From assembly GCF_010211755.1 (NCBI RefSeq), contig NZ_PDWR01000010.1, positions 1-64,000 on the forward strand: a DNA stretch of 64,000 bases, in the 5' to 3' direction. This DNA is from Pseudoxanthomonas sangjuensis. GTDB taxonomy: Bacteria; Pseudomonadota; Gammaproteobacteria; Xanthomonadales; Xanthomonadaceae. Of this stretch, positions 1-8,530 are shown in pieces (position 1 is the stretch's first letter; every line of letters starts with the position of its first letter). Both the position numbers and the translations under genes were made by a program. A model generated the notes under the pieces. It was given only the letters and a program-made list of their open reading frames with translations. It was not told where the DNA came from and made no database searches.

Positions 1-65
1 GGCTGGCTGGCCTGCTCAACCGCACCGCGCTTGAACTCGGTGCTGAACTTCCTTCGCTTCGACAT
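1..65 (-). CDS. IS3-family transposase OrfA, N-terminal fragment
   Basis: The first 21 codons of an OrfA protein are visible, reading MSKRRKFSTEFKRGAVEQA and onward. This is the characteristic start of IS3-family OrfA, a helix-turn-helix DNA-binding protein that acts together with the OrfAB transposase made by frameshifting. The ATG at 65-63 is preceded by AGGAG at good spacing. The gene runs off the left window edge, so its completeness is unknown. Confidence 0.75.
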   Translation of the reverse strand, partial: MSKRRKFSTEFKRGAVEQASQ

Positions 66-124
66 GAACACTCCTCATGGCCTTGATCGGCCTTCTCGTA
101 AGTGTCCGTGAAAACGGGGGTGAA
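1..124 (-). mobile_element. Terminal part of an IS3-family insertion sequence
   Basis: The minus strand reads outward from a GC-rich terminal sequence (about 95-124) into the start of an IS3-type OrfA gene, with an AGGAG ribosome site just before its ATG. The inner end sequence has the CCCCCG...CGGACACTT pattern seen at many IS3-family termini. Only one end is present; the rest lies left of the window. The IS sits inside the first recombinase gene, whose reading frame resumes at about 123. The exact terminal base and the target duplication cannot be determined from one end. Confidence 0.75.
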
Positions 125-734
125 CCCCTATCTTCTGTGGAGATTGACGATTGAGTTCGGCTTGCGACTTGGCGAGGCGCTAAGTCTGAGGCTTCAGGAC
201 TGTCCGTCATTGGGTCGAAACTACATTAGTGTCGTCAGGATTGAAGAGCGCGACGACGGAGTGATTGATCCGAGAGGAACGCATGCCCCAAGGCCAAAAA
301 CCCTAAGTCGAGACCTTCGATTTCTATGGAAGGAGACCAGGTTTCCGCATCTAATTGCCCAATACACGACTCGCTTTCGTCGCGCCTCGATCAATGAGCA
401 TGGTCGCCAGGTTTACCGGTGGGTACTTCCACACCCATTCCTGATTGTCGCAACGAACGGTAAGCCGCTTTCTATCAGTACCGCGAACGATGTGGCGTCC
501 GCTATCAAAGCGGCAACCGGCATCAACTTCCACTGGCATTTGGCACGACACGCCTTCTTCAATCGGATGTACCTGCGCGCCAAGACCAATCAGGAACTGC
601 AGGATCTTGTGTACTGGGGTGGCTGGGAGAGCGAAAAGAGCCTCGAGATCTACTCGCGACGTGCTCGAGCCGATCGCGCGAAGGGAGTGATGCGATCTGA
701 AAATGAGAATTGGTCGTGGATGGCATTGCAATGA
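123..734 (+). pseudogene. Tyrosine recombinase 1, catalytic domain only (5' end removed by IS)
   Basis: About 200 residues make up a tyrosine recombinase catalytic domain. The first catalytic Arg is in FGLRLGEAL, the H-x-x-R box is HLARH, and the late GGW and the nucleophile region (LEIYSR) are present. The N-terminal core-binding domain is missing. An open frame extends back to an ATG at 102, but those codons belong to the IS end, so this is probably a truncated gene rather than a short one. The stop codon overlaps the ATG of the next recombinase (ATGA). Such enzymes cut and rejoin DNA during excision and integration; losing the N-terminal half should inactivate it. Confidence 0.8.
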
Positions 735-2314
735 TGCAGAACCATGAAACTGGCCTGTGGGAAGATTCGGACGGACGCAAATTTGTCCGCAATGAATTCA
801 ATCCAGACACCCCAGTGTTTATCGACGTAACGGACGATGTTTGGCGCTTCAGCCTTGGTGGCTCAGCGAGGAAGTTAGATTGGCAACAAGGAGCTCTGCC
901 TAACGCTGTTGTTGAGCCTTTGCAAGTTCTTGCATTGGAGCAATTGCGAACTAAATCCGCGTCGTGGGCGCAGCACGTGCATAGGATGTTGCATGGTCTC
1001 GTTACGACTGCAAGCAGTCTCGGGATAGAGCTTTCTGGCGGACTTGGTGCTCTGTCAATCAAGGAATGGGCAGCAATGTGGGTGCTGCTTTCAAACGAAG
1101 CTCGAACAATGCTCCGAATCTTCTATAGGGAGATGGCTCAGCGATCAATGGCGGGAGCGAGCCCAGCTATAGCACTCGAAATGGACGAATGGGTCGCGTG
1201 GCCACAACCTGCGGGCATGCAGGACGTGTTGACCTGGAATACAGAGACTGGGGCATACACGTCGGGAGAATCGGAGCTGGCTCGACGCGCATTGGCCTGC
1301 CCCATAGGTGACGATGAGTCTGATGTTGAATATATCGTCCGGGTCTTTGGCTGGATTCTGTTCGAGACCTATAAGCGTCCACTGCAGTTGCTAGGTATGC
1401 GCAAAGATGCCTTGGTTACCTATAAAGGGAATCGCTGGCAATACTTCCTAAGAATTCCGAAGGTAAAAGCGCAGACGGGCGATGCTGCCGAGTTGTGGCC
1501 TGTAAGCGAGGCGCTGGGGAAATCGATACAAGCATTGGGCGATCGCCCGTTGCTCCTGGCTTTACAGGAAAAGTTCGACCGATTGATTGTCGTGCCAGGC
1601 AGAAAACAAGGCGGCAACAATCGAAATGCAACCACTATCGGTTCGCGCGATCAATACGGCCTAGAACTTCCGATGGAGTGGCATGAGCATGGGCAAGTAC
1701 CTACGGGCACCATGACAAGATTGCTGCGCAGGTGGAGTATTGAAAGAAATATCGTCAGTCCAAGGACTGGAAAGGTACTCGTTTTTGGAGCGAAGCGCGT
1801 TCGTCATACCGGCGGAACGCGTCTTGCCATGCAAGGTACGCCTCGAGATGAAATCCAGACAATCTTCGAGCACGATGATCCTACATCGGCTCAGGCCTAT
1901 ATAGATGCGGTGGCTTCTGAGTTACTGCCTGCGATCGAACGAGCGGATCGTGCGCTAGGTGGGCTATTCGCCGGTCTTAATGCGGCCTTCTTTCAAGGCG
2001 TGGTTGTACCCGCGTTAGGAGAGAAGCAAATTCTCGTACCCGATTTTCACTCGGGAGCCCCCGCTGTCGTTGGCTCATGTGGCAGCAGCGGGGCGTGCCC
2101 AACTCACCCATTTTGGGCGTGCTACGGAGGATGCCCGCATTTTCAAGCATGGCGGGATGGCGATCACAGCGCTTCAATGAAGTATGTCCAGCGGGAACAT
2201 GAACGATGGAGTCATGCCGAAGCTGGAAAAGAGCGCAGCAAATTGGGCAAGGATTTTGAGCAGGTTTACGCCGGCATAAAAGACGTGATCACGGCAATTG
2301 AAGAGGGACACTAG
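731..2314 (+). CDS. Tyrosine recombinase/integrase 2
   Basis: A 527-residue protein starting at ATG 731, which overlaps the previous stop (ATGA); a TTG at 710 also keeps the frame open. The C-terminal half has tyrosine recombinase motifs: an Arg in YKRPLQL (near residue 214), a KRVRHTGGTR box (near 357) in which Lys replaces the usual His of H-x-x-R, then HDD and a candidate nucleophile Tyr in AQAYID. Beyond the catalytic domain a Cys-rich segment (SCGSSGACP...CYGGCP) looks metal-binding. It is probably one of the enzymes that move this island. The length fits the larger recombinases of multi-recombinase elements. One base separates it from recombinase 3. Confidence 0.85.
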   Translation: MMQNHETGLWEDSDGRKFVRNEFNPDTPVFIDVTDDVWRFSLGGSARKLDWQQGALPNAVVEPLQVLALEQLRTKSASWAQHVHRMLHGLVTTASSLGIELSGGLGALSIKEWAAMWVLLSNEARTMLRIFYREMAQRSMAGASPAIALEMDEWVAWPQPAGMQDVLTWNTETGAYTSGESELARRALACPIGDDESDVEYIVRVFGWILFETYKRPLQLLGMRKDALVTYKGNRWQYFLRIPKVKAQTGDAAELWPVSEALGKSIQALGDRPLLLALQEKFDRLIVVPGRKQGGNNRNATTIGSRDQYGLELPMEWHEHGQVPTGTMTRLLRRWSIERNIVSPRTGKVLVFGAKRVRHTGGTRLAMQGTPRDEIQTIFEHDDPTSAQAYIDAVASELLPAIERADRALGGLFAGLNAAFFQGVVVPALGEKQILVPDFHSGAPAVVGSCGSSGACPTHPFWACYGGCPHFQAWRDGDHSASMKYVQREHERWSHAEAGKERSKLGKDFEQVYAGIKDVITAIEEGH

Positions 2315-2315
2315 G

Positions 2316-4457
2316 ATGTCGGCCGCACTTTCTCATTGGCTGCATCAGCACACGGCGGATTCTTCCATTGCGGAGTTGGGATCACACTTGATCGCCTTGA
2401 TTCCGCCAGGGGCGTCATTCGACTCGGATCAATGGAATGTAATTGCGTGGGTATTACGCCCTGGAAATAGCATTAGCAGATACCTCTACTTCAACAAAAT
2501 CACTCATGCTGACTTGAAGGTGGCATGCAAGATCTGGATTCTCCATGGACGAATGACCCGAAATCTGGCGGAAGGTTCGGCTCAAGCTCGTTTAACGGTC
2601 GTGGCAATCCTTGGGGAAGTTCTTGGAGCGCGACCCTTCGACACGCTCAAGAATGAAGATTTCTACGCCGCAGAGCGGCGAATCAAAAAGAATCGCGAGC
2701 CTGCTGGTGCGTACGGGCTATGCAAAGTACTCGCGACCTTTGCGAAGTGGCTGAATTTGCGGACGCGGTCGAGACTTGGCTACGTTTCCCGCATGAAGAA
2801 GCCGGCAAAGCACGGGCGCAAGGGTAACGATGCGGGCCGAAATGAAAAATTGATGCCAGACGAGGTAATACGCGATCTGATTGCCGTCAATTCCAGGGAC
2901 GATATCAGCGACACCGATCGCTTCTATTTGCAAATTTTCACGATCGATGTTGGAGCCGGATTCCGCGTCGGCGAGTTGGCGAACTTGCCGGAAAATTGTC
3001 TCGTGGAGCACGATGGCGCATTGCAGCTACTGTACTTCCCCGAGAAGAAAGGGCGTCCAGTTCCAAAAGTGGTGCCTCCGAGCTTGGCGCCGGCAATCCG
3101 TGCTGCGGTTTCTGCATTGAAATCTTCCACCGAGGATTTGCGGAAGCTTGCCGCGCAACAACGAGAGAACGAGCCAGTCGATTGGTTCAAGGTGTCTTCC
3201 AATGAAGCGGCAGCACGCTACTTCGCATCAAAATTCGCACACGAATGGACGGCAGATCCAGCCAATCGGCTCATCAATCCCGATGCGGTTTGGCATAAGT
3301 TCAAAAAGAAGCTGATCGATGCGATCGGCACGCTAGAGGAGTGCGGGGGTAATAAGTCTGAGGCATGTCGCAGACTGGATGTCTCATACATGAGTCTGGA
3401 AAGGATGCTAGCTGAGCAGAATTCCGCCCGTGCAGGTGAGCTCCGCACGTTGACCTGCAAGGGAAAGGAGATTCGCAGTTGGAACTTCGATCCTCGACTC
3501 ATTAACGAGAATCAATTCAAGCTGCGCATGCGGACCACAACATACAAACTGTATCCGTCCGTCCGGGCGATCATTCAAGACGCCAAAGAAATGCAGTTGC
3601 GTGGGGAGATCTATCCGAATCCGGCTCGGGATGAAGGCATGGAGGCTCAATTCAAACGATCATTTGCGCTCATTAGAGGTCCGGGGGGTGAGTCCTGCCT
3701 GGAAGCTCACGAGGCGTTGCTGCTTCGCAAGCGCGGCCGGGGAGGCAATTCTCGTGCCGGCGATTTTCTTGCGGTCACCACTGCAGACTTGGCGAAGTGG
3801 CTAAACCGCAATGACGGAAGGACCAAGACGAGCGTTTTTCAACGATTCGGGATCGTCGATCCAAGGACAGGCGAGATTGCCAAGTTTACTTGGCATGACG
3901 TGCGGCACTGGCTCAACACACAGTATCAGCGAGGCGGCCTCAGCCAGCAGCAGATTGCCTTGATCTTTGGTCGCAGGGACGTCGGTCAAAATGCCACATA
4001 TGACCAAACATCGAGCGAGGAGCGGGCAGAGCGCCTAAGAAATGCGGTGCGGGACGGGGTCATCGTCGGCGAGATCAGCGATACTTATTCGCGCCTTGCG
4101 GATATCTCCAGAGAGCAAGCGGAGGAATATCTTGCGGGCGCGCTACGAATGATAAATATCATGCCGCACGGTCTGTGCACCTTGAATTGGGCAATGAATC
4201 CGTGCCCACACTATCTCAGTTGTTTCACGTGCGGTGGGGATAGTGAGGAGAACGGCGGCGCCTGCGAGCATCTGATTGTGGACCGCAACAATTCTGGGCA
4301 TGTCGCTGAAATCAGACGTCTTCGTAGCGAGGCGCAGGTAGCGCTGAAGGTTATTCCTCCGGAGTCTCCAATGTTCAGTCATTACTTGCGCATATTCAGC
4401 AATACCACCCTCAAGCTTGAGCAGATGGGGCTCGGCGCCGAGGTGACTTCGCAATGA
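2316..4457 (+). CDS. Tyrosine recombinase/integrase 3 with embedded Fis-type HTH
   Basis: A 713-residue protein. I chose ATG 2316 because an AAGAGGG ribosome site lies about nine bases upstream; a TTG at 2298 would add six residues. Catalytic motifs are Arg in GAGFRVGEL, HDVRH near residue 527, FGRRD, and a candidate nucleophile in ATYDQT. Between the first Arg and the HxxR box sits a stretch around residues 338-365 (CGGNKSEACRRLDVS) that looks like a Fis-family helix-turn-helix. A Cys cluster near the C terminus (CPHYLSCFTCGG) parallels that of recombinase 2. It probably acts in a complex with the other recombinases and the small protein downstream. Its stop overlaps the next start (ATGA). 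Confidence 0.85.
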   Translation: MSAALSHWLHQHTADSSIAELGSHLIALIPPGASFDSDQWNVIAWVLRPGNSISRYLYFNKITHADLKVACKIWILHGRMTRNLAEGSAQARLTVVAILGEVLGARPFDTLKNEDFYAAERRIKKNREPAGAYGLCKVLATFAKWLNLRTRSRLGYVSRMKKPAKHGRKGNDAGRNEKLMPDEVIRDLIAVNSRDDISDTDRFYLQIFTIDVGAGFRVGELANLPENCLVEHDGALQLLYFPEKKGRPVPKVVPPSLAPAIRAAVSALKSSTEDLRKLAAQQRENEPVDWFKVSSNEAAARYFASKFAHEWTADPANRLINPDAVWHKFKKKLIDAIGTLEECGGNKSEACRRLDVSYMSLERMLAEQNSARAGELRTLTCKGKEIRSWNFDPRLINENQFKLRMRTTTYKLYPSVRAIIQDAKEMQLRGEIYPNPARDEGMEAQFKRSFALIRGPGGESCLEAHEALLLRKRGRGGNSRAGDFLAVTTADLAKWLNRNDGRTKTSVFQRFGIVDPRTGEIAKFTWHDVRHWLNTQYQRGGLSQQQIALIFGRRDVGQNATYDQTSSEERAERLRNAVRDGVIVGEISDTYSRLADISREQAEEYLAGALRMINIMPHGLCTLNWAMNPCPHYLSCFTCGGDSEENGGACEHLIVDRNNSGHVAEIRRLRSEAQVALKVIPPESPMFSHYLRIFSNTTLKLEQMGLGAEVTSQ

Positions 4458-4960
4458 GAAAACAACTTCGTGGCGAGGAATTGTCAGATCGCATCCGCAC
4501 GGTGATCCATGAGCTGGCGGATGAGGCAGCTAAGCTCGGCAAAAACTACGTGTTCAACGCAAGCGAGGTTTCGGTGCGCGTGCCAGCATCGAGAACGACA
4601 CTGAGACGCTATGAGCATGTGGTATCGGAAACGCTGAAATCAATGAAAGCGGGGCGCCGGTCAACTTCAGGCGAAGCTTTGATTGCGATGTTTCGCGCCC
4701 AGAACGAGCGACTGCAAGAAGAACTCGCCGTGGCTCAGCGACAAGTTCAGGCGCTTCGACAGCATCATGTTGAAATCTATAGGCGATTTCATCGTAGCTC
4801 CGCAGACATCACGCCGCTGCTGGCACCGCTTCTTGTAGAGGAATGCAAAGAGGCTTCAGCATGCCTGTTCTGCGGGGGTGATATTTCTGCAATCACGAGC
4901 CGGAAGAAGAGCGGCAATGTCTTCCCAATCAAACCTGCTCCCGGAAGGCGAGAACGATGA
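4454..4960 (+). CDS. Small coiled-coil accessory protein of the recombinase operon
   Basis: A 168-residue basic protein whose start overlaps the recombinase 3 stop and whose stop overlaps the next start (ATGA on both sides). The N-terminal half is predicted helical, with a possible DNA-contact segment (ASEVSVRVPASRTTLRRYE). The middle (about residues 80-105) is heptad-rich, consistent with a coiled coil. A CLFCGG pair lies near residue 137. By position and size it matches TnpC-type accessory proteins that follow paired recombinases in Tn554-like elements; this is inference from layout. No enzymatic motif is visible. Confidence 0.65.
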   Translation: MRKQLRGEELSDRIRTVIHELADEAAKLGKNYVFNASEVSVRVPASRTTLRRYEHVVSETLKSMKAGRRSTSGEALIAMFRAQNERLQEELAVAQRQVQALRQHHVEIYRRFHRSSADITPLLAPLLVEECKEASACLFCGGDISAITSRKKSGNVFPIKPAPGRRER

Positions 4961-6723
4961 CAGATAGCGAGGGCATAGCGCTTAAGGAGCGCTCGTGCGA
5001 CAAACTTGTGGAAGAGCAAGCCATCGGTCTCGGCTATACGCCATTACAGGCGCGGGTGATAGCAGGTCGATTGCACGGGGTTCCCTTTTCGCAACTTCCC
5101 TCCCTAATTGCACCATCGCCTAACGACCTGGATGGGCCGCAGGAATTGCCCGATATCGATAAAGCCGCTAGGCATCTTGCCGACGCAATCTCTGCGCGCA
5201 CACCAATTGCGCTAGTCACGGATCACGACGCGGATGGCGCCACATCCCACGCGATTCTCAAGCATGCCTTGGTTGCAATGGGGTATCCGACTGGCCGTAT
5301 CTTGAGTTTTCTCTCGCATAGGATGAGCGAGGGATATGGTATCAGCGATGCGCTCGTTGACCGTATGCTTCCTCAGCTCCCGCCGAATACATGCATTATT
5401 ACCGCTGACCAGGGAAGTACCGATGAGGCGCGAATCTCCCGGTTGGTTGCTGCGGGCCATTCCGTTGTAGTGACAGATCATCACGGCATTCCAGAGGAAG
5501 GGCCGCCGCAATCAGCTCATGCGGTGGTCAACCCGGTGCGGCGCGATAGCAAGTTTCCAGACAAGTCGATAGCGGGCTGCCATACCGCATTGCTTGTCAT
5601 GGCGGCAACCCGGGAGGCGTTAATTGATCGTGGGTCTTTAGCCCCGGATTCGCCACGCGTTTCCGATCTCATGGACTACTGTGCTGTTGGCACCATTGCG
5701 GACGCATCGTCGCTGGCATATTCGCTAAACAATCGAATGATTGTTCAGCGCGGGCTCCGTTTGATGAATTCGAAGCCGCGGCCTTGTTGGAGGGCGATGC
5801 GCCGCCTGCTAAATAAGGATGGGGATTGGACCGCTGCCGACATCGCATTCCAGATCGCCACTCGTATAAATGCGAGAGGACGCCTCACTGACGCCTTGTT
5901 GGGCGTTGAGTTCCTGTGTTCCACCACTGAAGAAGATGCATTTCATCTCCTCCAGGAGCTTGATGCCAACAATCGTGAGCGGAAGGAGATTGAAGCGGCA
6001 TTGCGCAGCATTGCGGAGCCCTTGGCTAAATCCAGTGTCCGCGACGGGCGGCTCGGGCTATGCCTATGGCTGGGGGAGCGATCACATGCTGGCGTGCATG
6101 GTATTACCGCCACTCGCATGGTGGAAAGGTTCGGCGTCCCAACAATATGCTTGTCCCCGCTTGCCGGTGACGAGAGCATTGCCACCGGTTCAATACGAAC
6201 AACACCACACGTTAATGTCCTACAGACCTTGACCCTAATCAGGCAGCGCTGGCCCGGTCTATTGTTGAGCGCTGGCGGGCACCGTGGTGCGGGCGGGCTC
6301 AAGGTGAAGCGAGACGATATTCCCGCTTTGGCCGATGCATGGGATACATGTGTCAAAGAAGCCTATGGCGATGAACTGCCATCACCGTATCTGCTAGTCG
6401 ACGGGTTGCTCGAAACGCCTGGTTTGGATCATGTGCGTGAGTTGTCGGCGTTGGAGCCTTATGGGCGGGAATTCGAGCAGCCAATATTCATGGGTACCTG
6501 GCGCGTGAACGATATGCGCCTGATTGGCGACGGAACCCACTTGAAGTTGCGGCTCTCAAACAGCGCAACTGCCATCGATGCAGTCTGGTTTGGAGCCAAC
6601 AAAGAGGGGATTCCTCCCGTCGGTGTCGGAGTCACCGTGAGGTTTGCTTATTGTCTGGATGCGCAAAGTTACCGCGGCAACACCCGATTGCAACTGATAA
6701 TTCGAGGGATAGATTTGCGTTGA
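4957..6723 (+). CDS. RecJ-like DHH-family single-strand DNA exonuclease carried by the island
   Basis: A 588-residue protein of about normal RecJ length with all main DHH-family motifs: DHDADG (89-94), TADQG (149-153), DHH (174-176), NARGRL, and the DHHA1 glycine motif GGHRGAGG, followed by an OB-like C-terminal region. RecJ degrades single-stranded DNA 5' to 3' in recombination and mismatch repair, using metal ions held by these Asp/His residues. It is the last gene of the recombinase operon, with ATGA coupling. Codon use differs from the host recJ 3' half at 30,298, so it is a diverged homologue rather than a recent duplicate. The island sits in recJ, so this gene may replace the lost function, or it may process DNA during transposition. 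Confidence 0.85.
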   Translation: MTDSEGIALKERSCDKLVEEQAIGLGYTPLQARVIAGRLHGVPFSQLPSLIAPSPNDLDGPQELPDIDKAARHLADAISARTPIALVTDHDADGATSHAILKHALVAMGYPTGRILSFLSHRMSEGYGISDALVDRMLPQLPPNTCIITADQGSTDEARISRLVAAGHSVVVTDHHGIPEEGPPQSAHAVVNPVRRDSKFPDKSIAGCHTALLVMAATREALIDRGSLAPDSPRVSDLMDYCAVGTIADASSLAYSLNNRMIVQRGLRLMNSKPRPCWRAMRRLLNKDGDWTAADIAFQIATRINARGRLTDALLGVEFLCSTTEEDAFHLLQELDANNRERKEIEAALRSIAEPLAKSSVRDGRLGLCLWLGERSHAGVHGITATRMVERFGVPTICLSPLAGDESIATGSIRTTPHVNVLQTLTLIRQRWPGLLLSAGGHRGAGGLKVKRDDIPALADAWDTCVKEAYGDELPSPYLLVDGLLETPGLDHVRELSALEPYGREFEQPIFMGTWRVNDMRLIGDGTHLKLRLSNSATAIDAVWFGANKEGIPPVGVGVTVRFAYCLDAQSYRGNTRLQLIIRGIDLR

Positions 6724-6786
6724 TTGCGCAGTTTGGATGCCCTAGCCACGTGTTGTGAGATGAGTAGGACAGTCACGAAGCATCTG

Positions 6787-7557
6787 TTAGACACGACAAT
6801 GTTCGAGCCCGGGGCCAATCAATACCTCTGCACTTGGCCACCCTGTCCAATAGAGTTGCCCCAAGCGCGTCAGCCTATGAACGAAGCCGCGACCCAATGC
6901 GCTCTCAGGTTGCGGATTAAAGGGCGGAAACGAACAGCCATTCCACGTACCGCTCGCTACTGAAGTCGCACGCCGGCGTATTTCCTGATAGATCGTGTCG
7001 CGCAGGCCATCCACCTGGGGCCCGTGCTGCATGGCCATGGAAGCGCCCCGCCGCACTGCCGCCCAGGCACAGTAGCGCCACTGCGCTACCGTCAGCACCA
7101 CTCCGCTTTCCCGATAGGCGAACGCGATGTCCTGTGCCCATTCACCGGAGAACCGATGCTTGAGTAATTGCTGCTCGAAGAAACGTTCGGCCTCGGCAGA
7201 TCCCAGTTCGGTCCAAAGCCGCAATCGTTCTGCCGTCGTAAAGTCGTCTCGCTCAAGTGAGTTGAAGTAGTCATCCAGCGCATCGATCAGCCGCCCCGAC
7301 TCATACACGGTCCAGGATAGATGCCACTGCAAGCCTTCGATCGGCGTGATAAGAGCATTGGGCTTCAGCTCCCAACGCGCCTCGGGCCAAGGTACTTCGA
7401 TGACGCCACGCTCCTGTAAGTACCCCATGGCCACCAGGGTCATCCGCTTGGTCTGGGCAATCGGCAGGCGGTATTCCTGTCCGGTCAATAGCGCCCATAG
7501 GTACAGGCATCCTCTCAGCCCAAGTTCATCGACGGTGGCGGGGGCGGGCGACGCCAT
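6787..7557 (-). CDS. Unknown protein divergent from XRE regulator
   Basis: A 256-residue protein if started at ATG 7557; a TTG at 7605 would add 16 residues but would put the palindrome at 7584-7598 inside the gene. I do not recognise the family. It is rich in Trp and charged residues, with no signal peptide or clear membrane segment, so probably cytoplasmic. No catalytic motif is evident. It is divergent from the XRE gene, with the CTAAG-N5-CTTAG palindrome between them, which suggests XRE control. Moderate confidence that it is a real gene, low on function. Confidence 0.6.
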   Translation of the reverse strand: MASPAPATVDELGLRGCLYLWALLTGQEYRLPIAQTKRMTLVAMGYLQERGVIEVPWPEARWELKPNALITPIEGLQWHLSWTVYESGRLIDALDDYFNSLERDDFTTAERLRLWTELGSAEAERFFEQQLLKHRFSGEWAQDIAFAYRESGVVLTVAQWRYCAWAAVRRGASMAMQHGPQVDGLRDTIYQEIRRRATSVASGTWNGCSFPPFNPQPESALGRGFVHRLTRLGQLYWTGWPSAEVLIGPGLEHCRV

Positions 7558-7583
7558 GTGAGGCAGAGGTGGTTGTTGGGGTT

Positions 7584-7598
7584 CTAAGAATAACTTAG
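7584..7598. promoter_or_regulatory. Palindromic operator CTAAG-N5-CTTAG between divergent genes
   Basis: A perfect 5+5 inverted repeat with an AATAA spacer lies between the unknown minus-strand gene and the XRE regulator gene. The same repeat recurs at 28,706-28,720 upstream of the SseB-like gene. Such a palindrome is a plausible XRE dimer site, suggesting autoregulation and a shared regulon; binding is inferred. Confidence 0.6.
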
Positions 7599-7645
7599 TA
7601 TCCAAGGACCGGTCACTTCCGCCATCCTTAAGGCTTCCTTAGGGG

Positions 7646-8005
7646 ATGGTAGTGACGACTCGAATGGCAAAGTACCCGGTTTTTGCGCTACGACTGGCCC
7701 AGGCGCGTGAGCGCTCAGGCCTTTCGCAGACGCAACTCGGTGTGCTCGCCGGCTTGGATCCTGCCGTGGCCTCTCCCACCATCAATCAATACGAGCGCGG
7801 CAAGCACGAACCCCAGCTCAAACGGGCTAAGCGGCTAGCCGAGGTGCTGGGCATCCCGCCGGCCTTTCTCTATACCGAGGACGACCTGCTCGCGGAACTC
7901 CTGCTGCAATGGAACGGCCTGTCCCTGCGCAAGAAGAGAGAACTGCTCAAGCTGGTCGAGGGCGCCAAGGCGCCCCACACGAAGAGGTCACGCAGGGCGG
8001 CGTGA
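7646..8005 (+). CDS. XRE-family helix-turn-helix regulator
   Basis: A 119-residue protein with a Cro/C1-type HTH at residues 12-65 (LRLAQARERSGLSQTQLGVL, then INQYERGKHEPQ and LAEVLGIPPAFLY). The C-terminal half is helical and basic (KKRELLKLVEG), probably for dimerisation. AGGGG directly abuts ATG 7646; the in-frame GTG at 7652 or ATG at 7664 may be the true start. It faces a divergent unknown gene across a palindrome that also occurs at the island's right end. It therefore probably controls island accessory genes rather than the metal genes, which have their own MerR regulators. Confidence 0.85.
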   Translation: MVVTTRMAKYPVFALRLAQARERSGLSQTQLGVLAGLDPAVASPTINQYERGKHEPQLKRAKRLAEVLGIPPAFLYTEDDLLAELLLQWNGLSLRKKRELLKLVEGAKAPHTKRSRRAA

Positions 8006-8039
8006 TAGCCTGGCGCCACCAGCGATCCGATCCCAACGG

Positions 8040-8459
8040 TTACGACGAAGTCGCGCTGCGCTCGTAAGGCTGTCGCAGGGCGCCCAGGATCGCGCAACGG
8101 TCGCGTTCGCCACCGGCGCACTGGGAGATGACGCGCTCGAGTTCGGCGGCCATGTTGTTCAGTTCGCGAATGCGATCACGGATGTCGGCGAGATGCTGAC
8201 GGGCGATGACGTCGACATCGCAGCAGGACATCGTCGGGTTGTCGTCGAGGCTGAGAAGGCTACGGATCTCTTCCAGGCTGAATCCGAGCTCGCGGCCGCG
8301 GCTGATGAAGCGCAGCCGGTCGACCTCGATGGGGCTGTATTCCCGGTAGCCGCTGGCGGTGCGGGCAGGGGCGGGCATCAGGCCCGAACGCTCGTAGTAA
8401 CGGATGGTTTCCAGGTGACAGCCACTAGCGGCCGCCGCTTCACTGATTTTCATTCGCAT
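8040..8459 (-). CDS. MerR-family metal-responsive regulator
   Basis: A 139-residue MerR protein. The N-terminal winged HTH (ISEAAAASGCHLETIRYYER) is followed by a long dimerisation helix and Cys residues typical of metal sensors: Cys14, the CC pair in MSCCDVD, and QCAGGERDRC near the C terminus. It is divergent from the FTR1/CDF/czc operon, whose promoter has the long spacer and dyad that MerR regulators untwist. The metal is uncertain (Pb, Zn, Cd, Co or similar). It is distinct from the mercury-type MerR at 19,853. Confidence 0.88.
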   Translation of the reverse strand: MRMKISEAAAASGCHLETIRYYERSGLMPAPARTASGYREYSPIEVDRLRFISRGRELGFSLEEIRSLLSLDDNPTMSCCDVDVIARQHLADIRDRIRELNNMAAELERVISQCAGGERDRCAILGALRQPYERSATSS

Positions 8460-8465
8460 TTGCCC

Positions 8466-8496
8466 TTGACCCTGTAGTAGCTACGGACTTTACGCT
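8466..8496 (+). promoter_or_regulatory. MerR-type promoter of the FTR1/CDF/czc operon
   Basis: A -35 TTGACC (8466-8471) and a weak -10 TACGCT (8491-8496) are separated by 19 bp, the over-long spacing typical of MerR-controlled promoters. The spacer holds the dyad CTGTAG/CTACGG (8472-8477, 8481-8486) with one mismatch. It reads toward the permease gene; the divergent merR start is at 8459. Confidence 0.75.
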
Positions 8497-8530
8497 GGGC
8501 TCCTGTGTGGCGCCAGTCCGGTGCCCTCCC

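Noticed and set aside
6724-6963. Short open frame after the RecJ-like gene
   Set aside because: No motif and overlaps the 3' end of the minus-strand unknown gene; no ribosome site.
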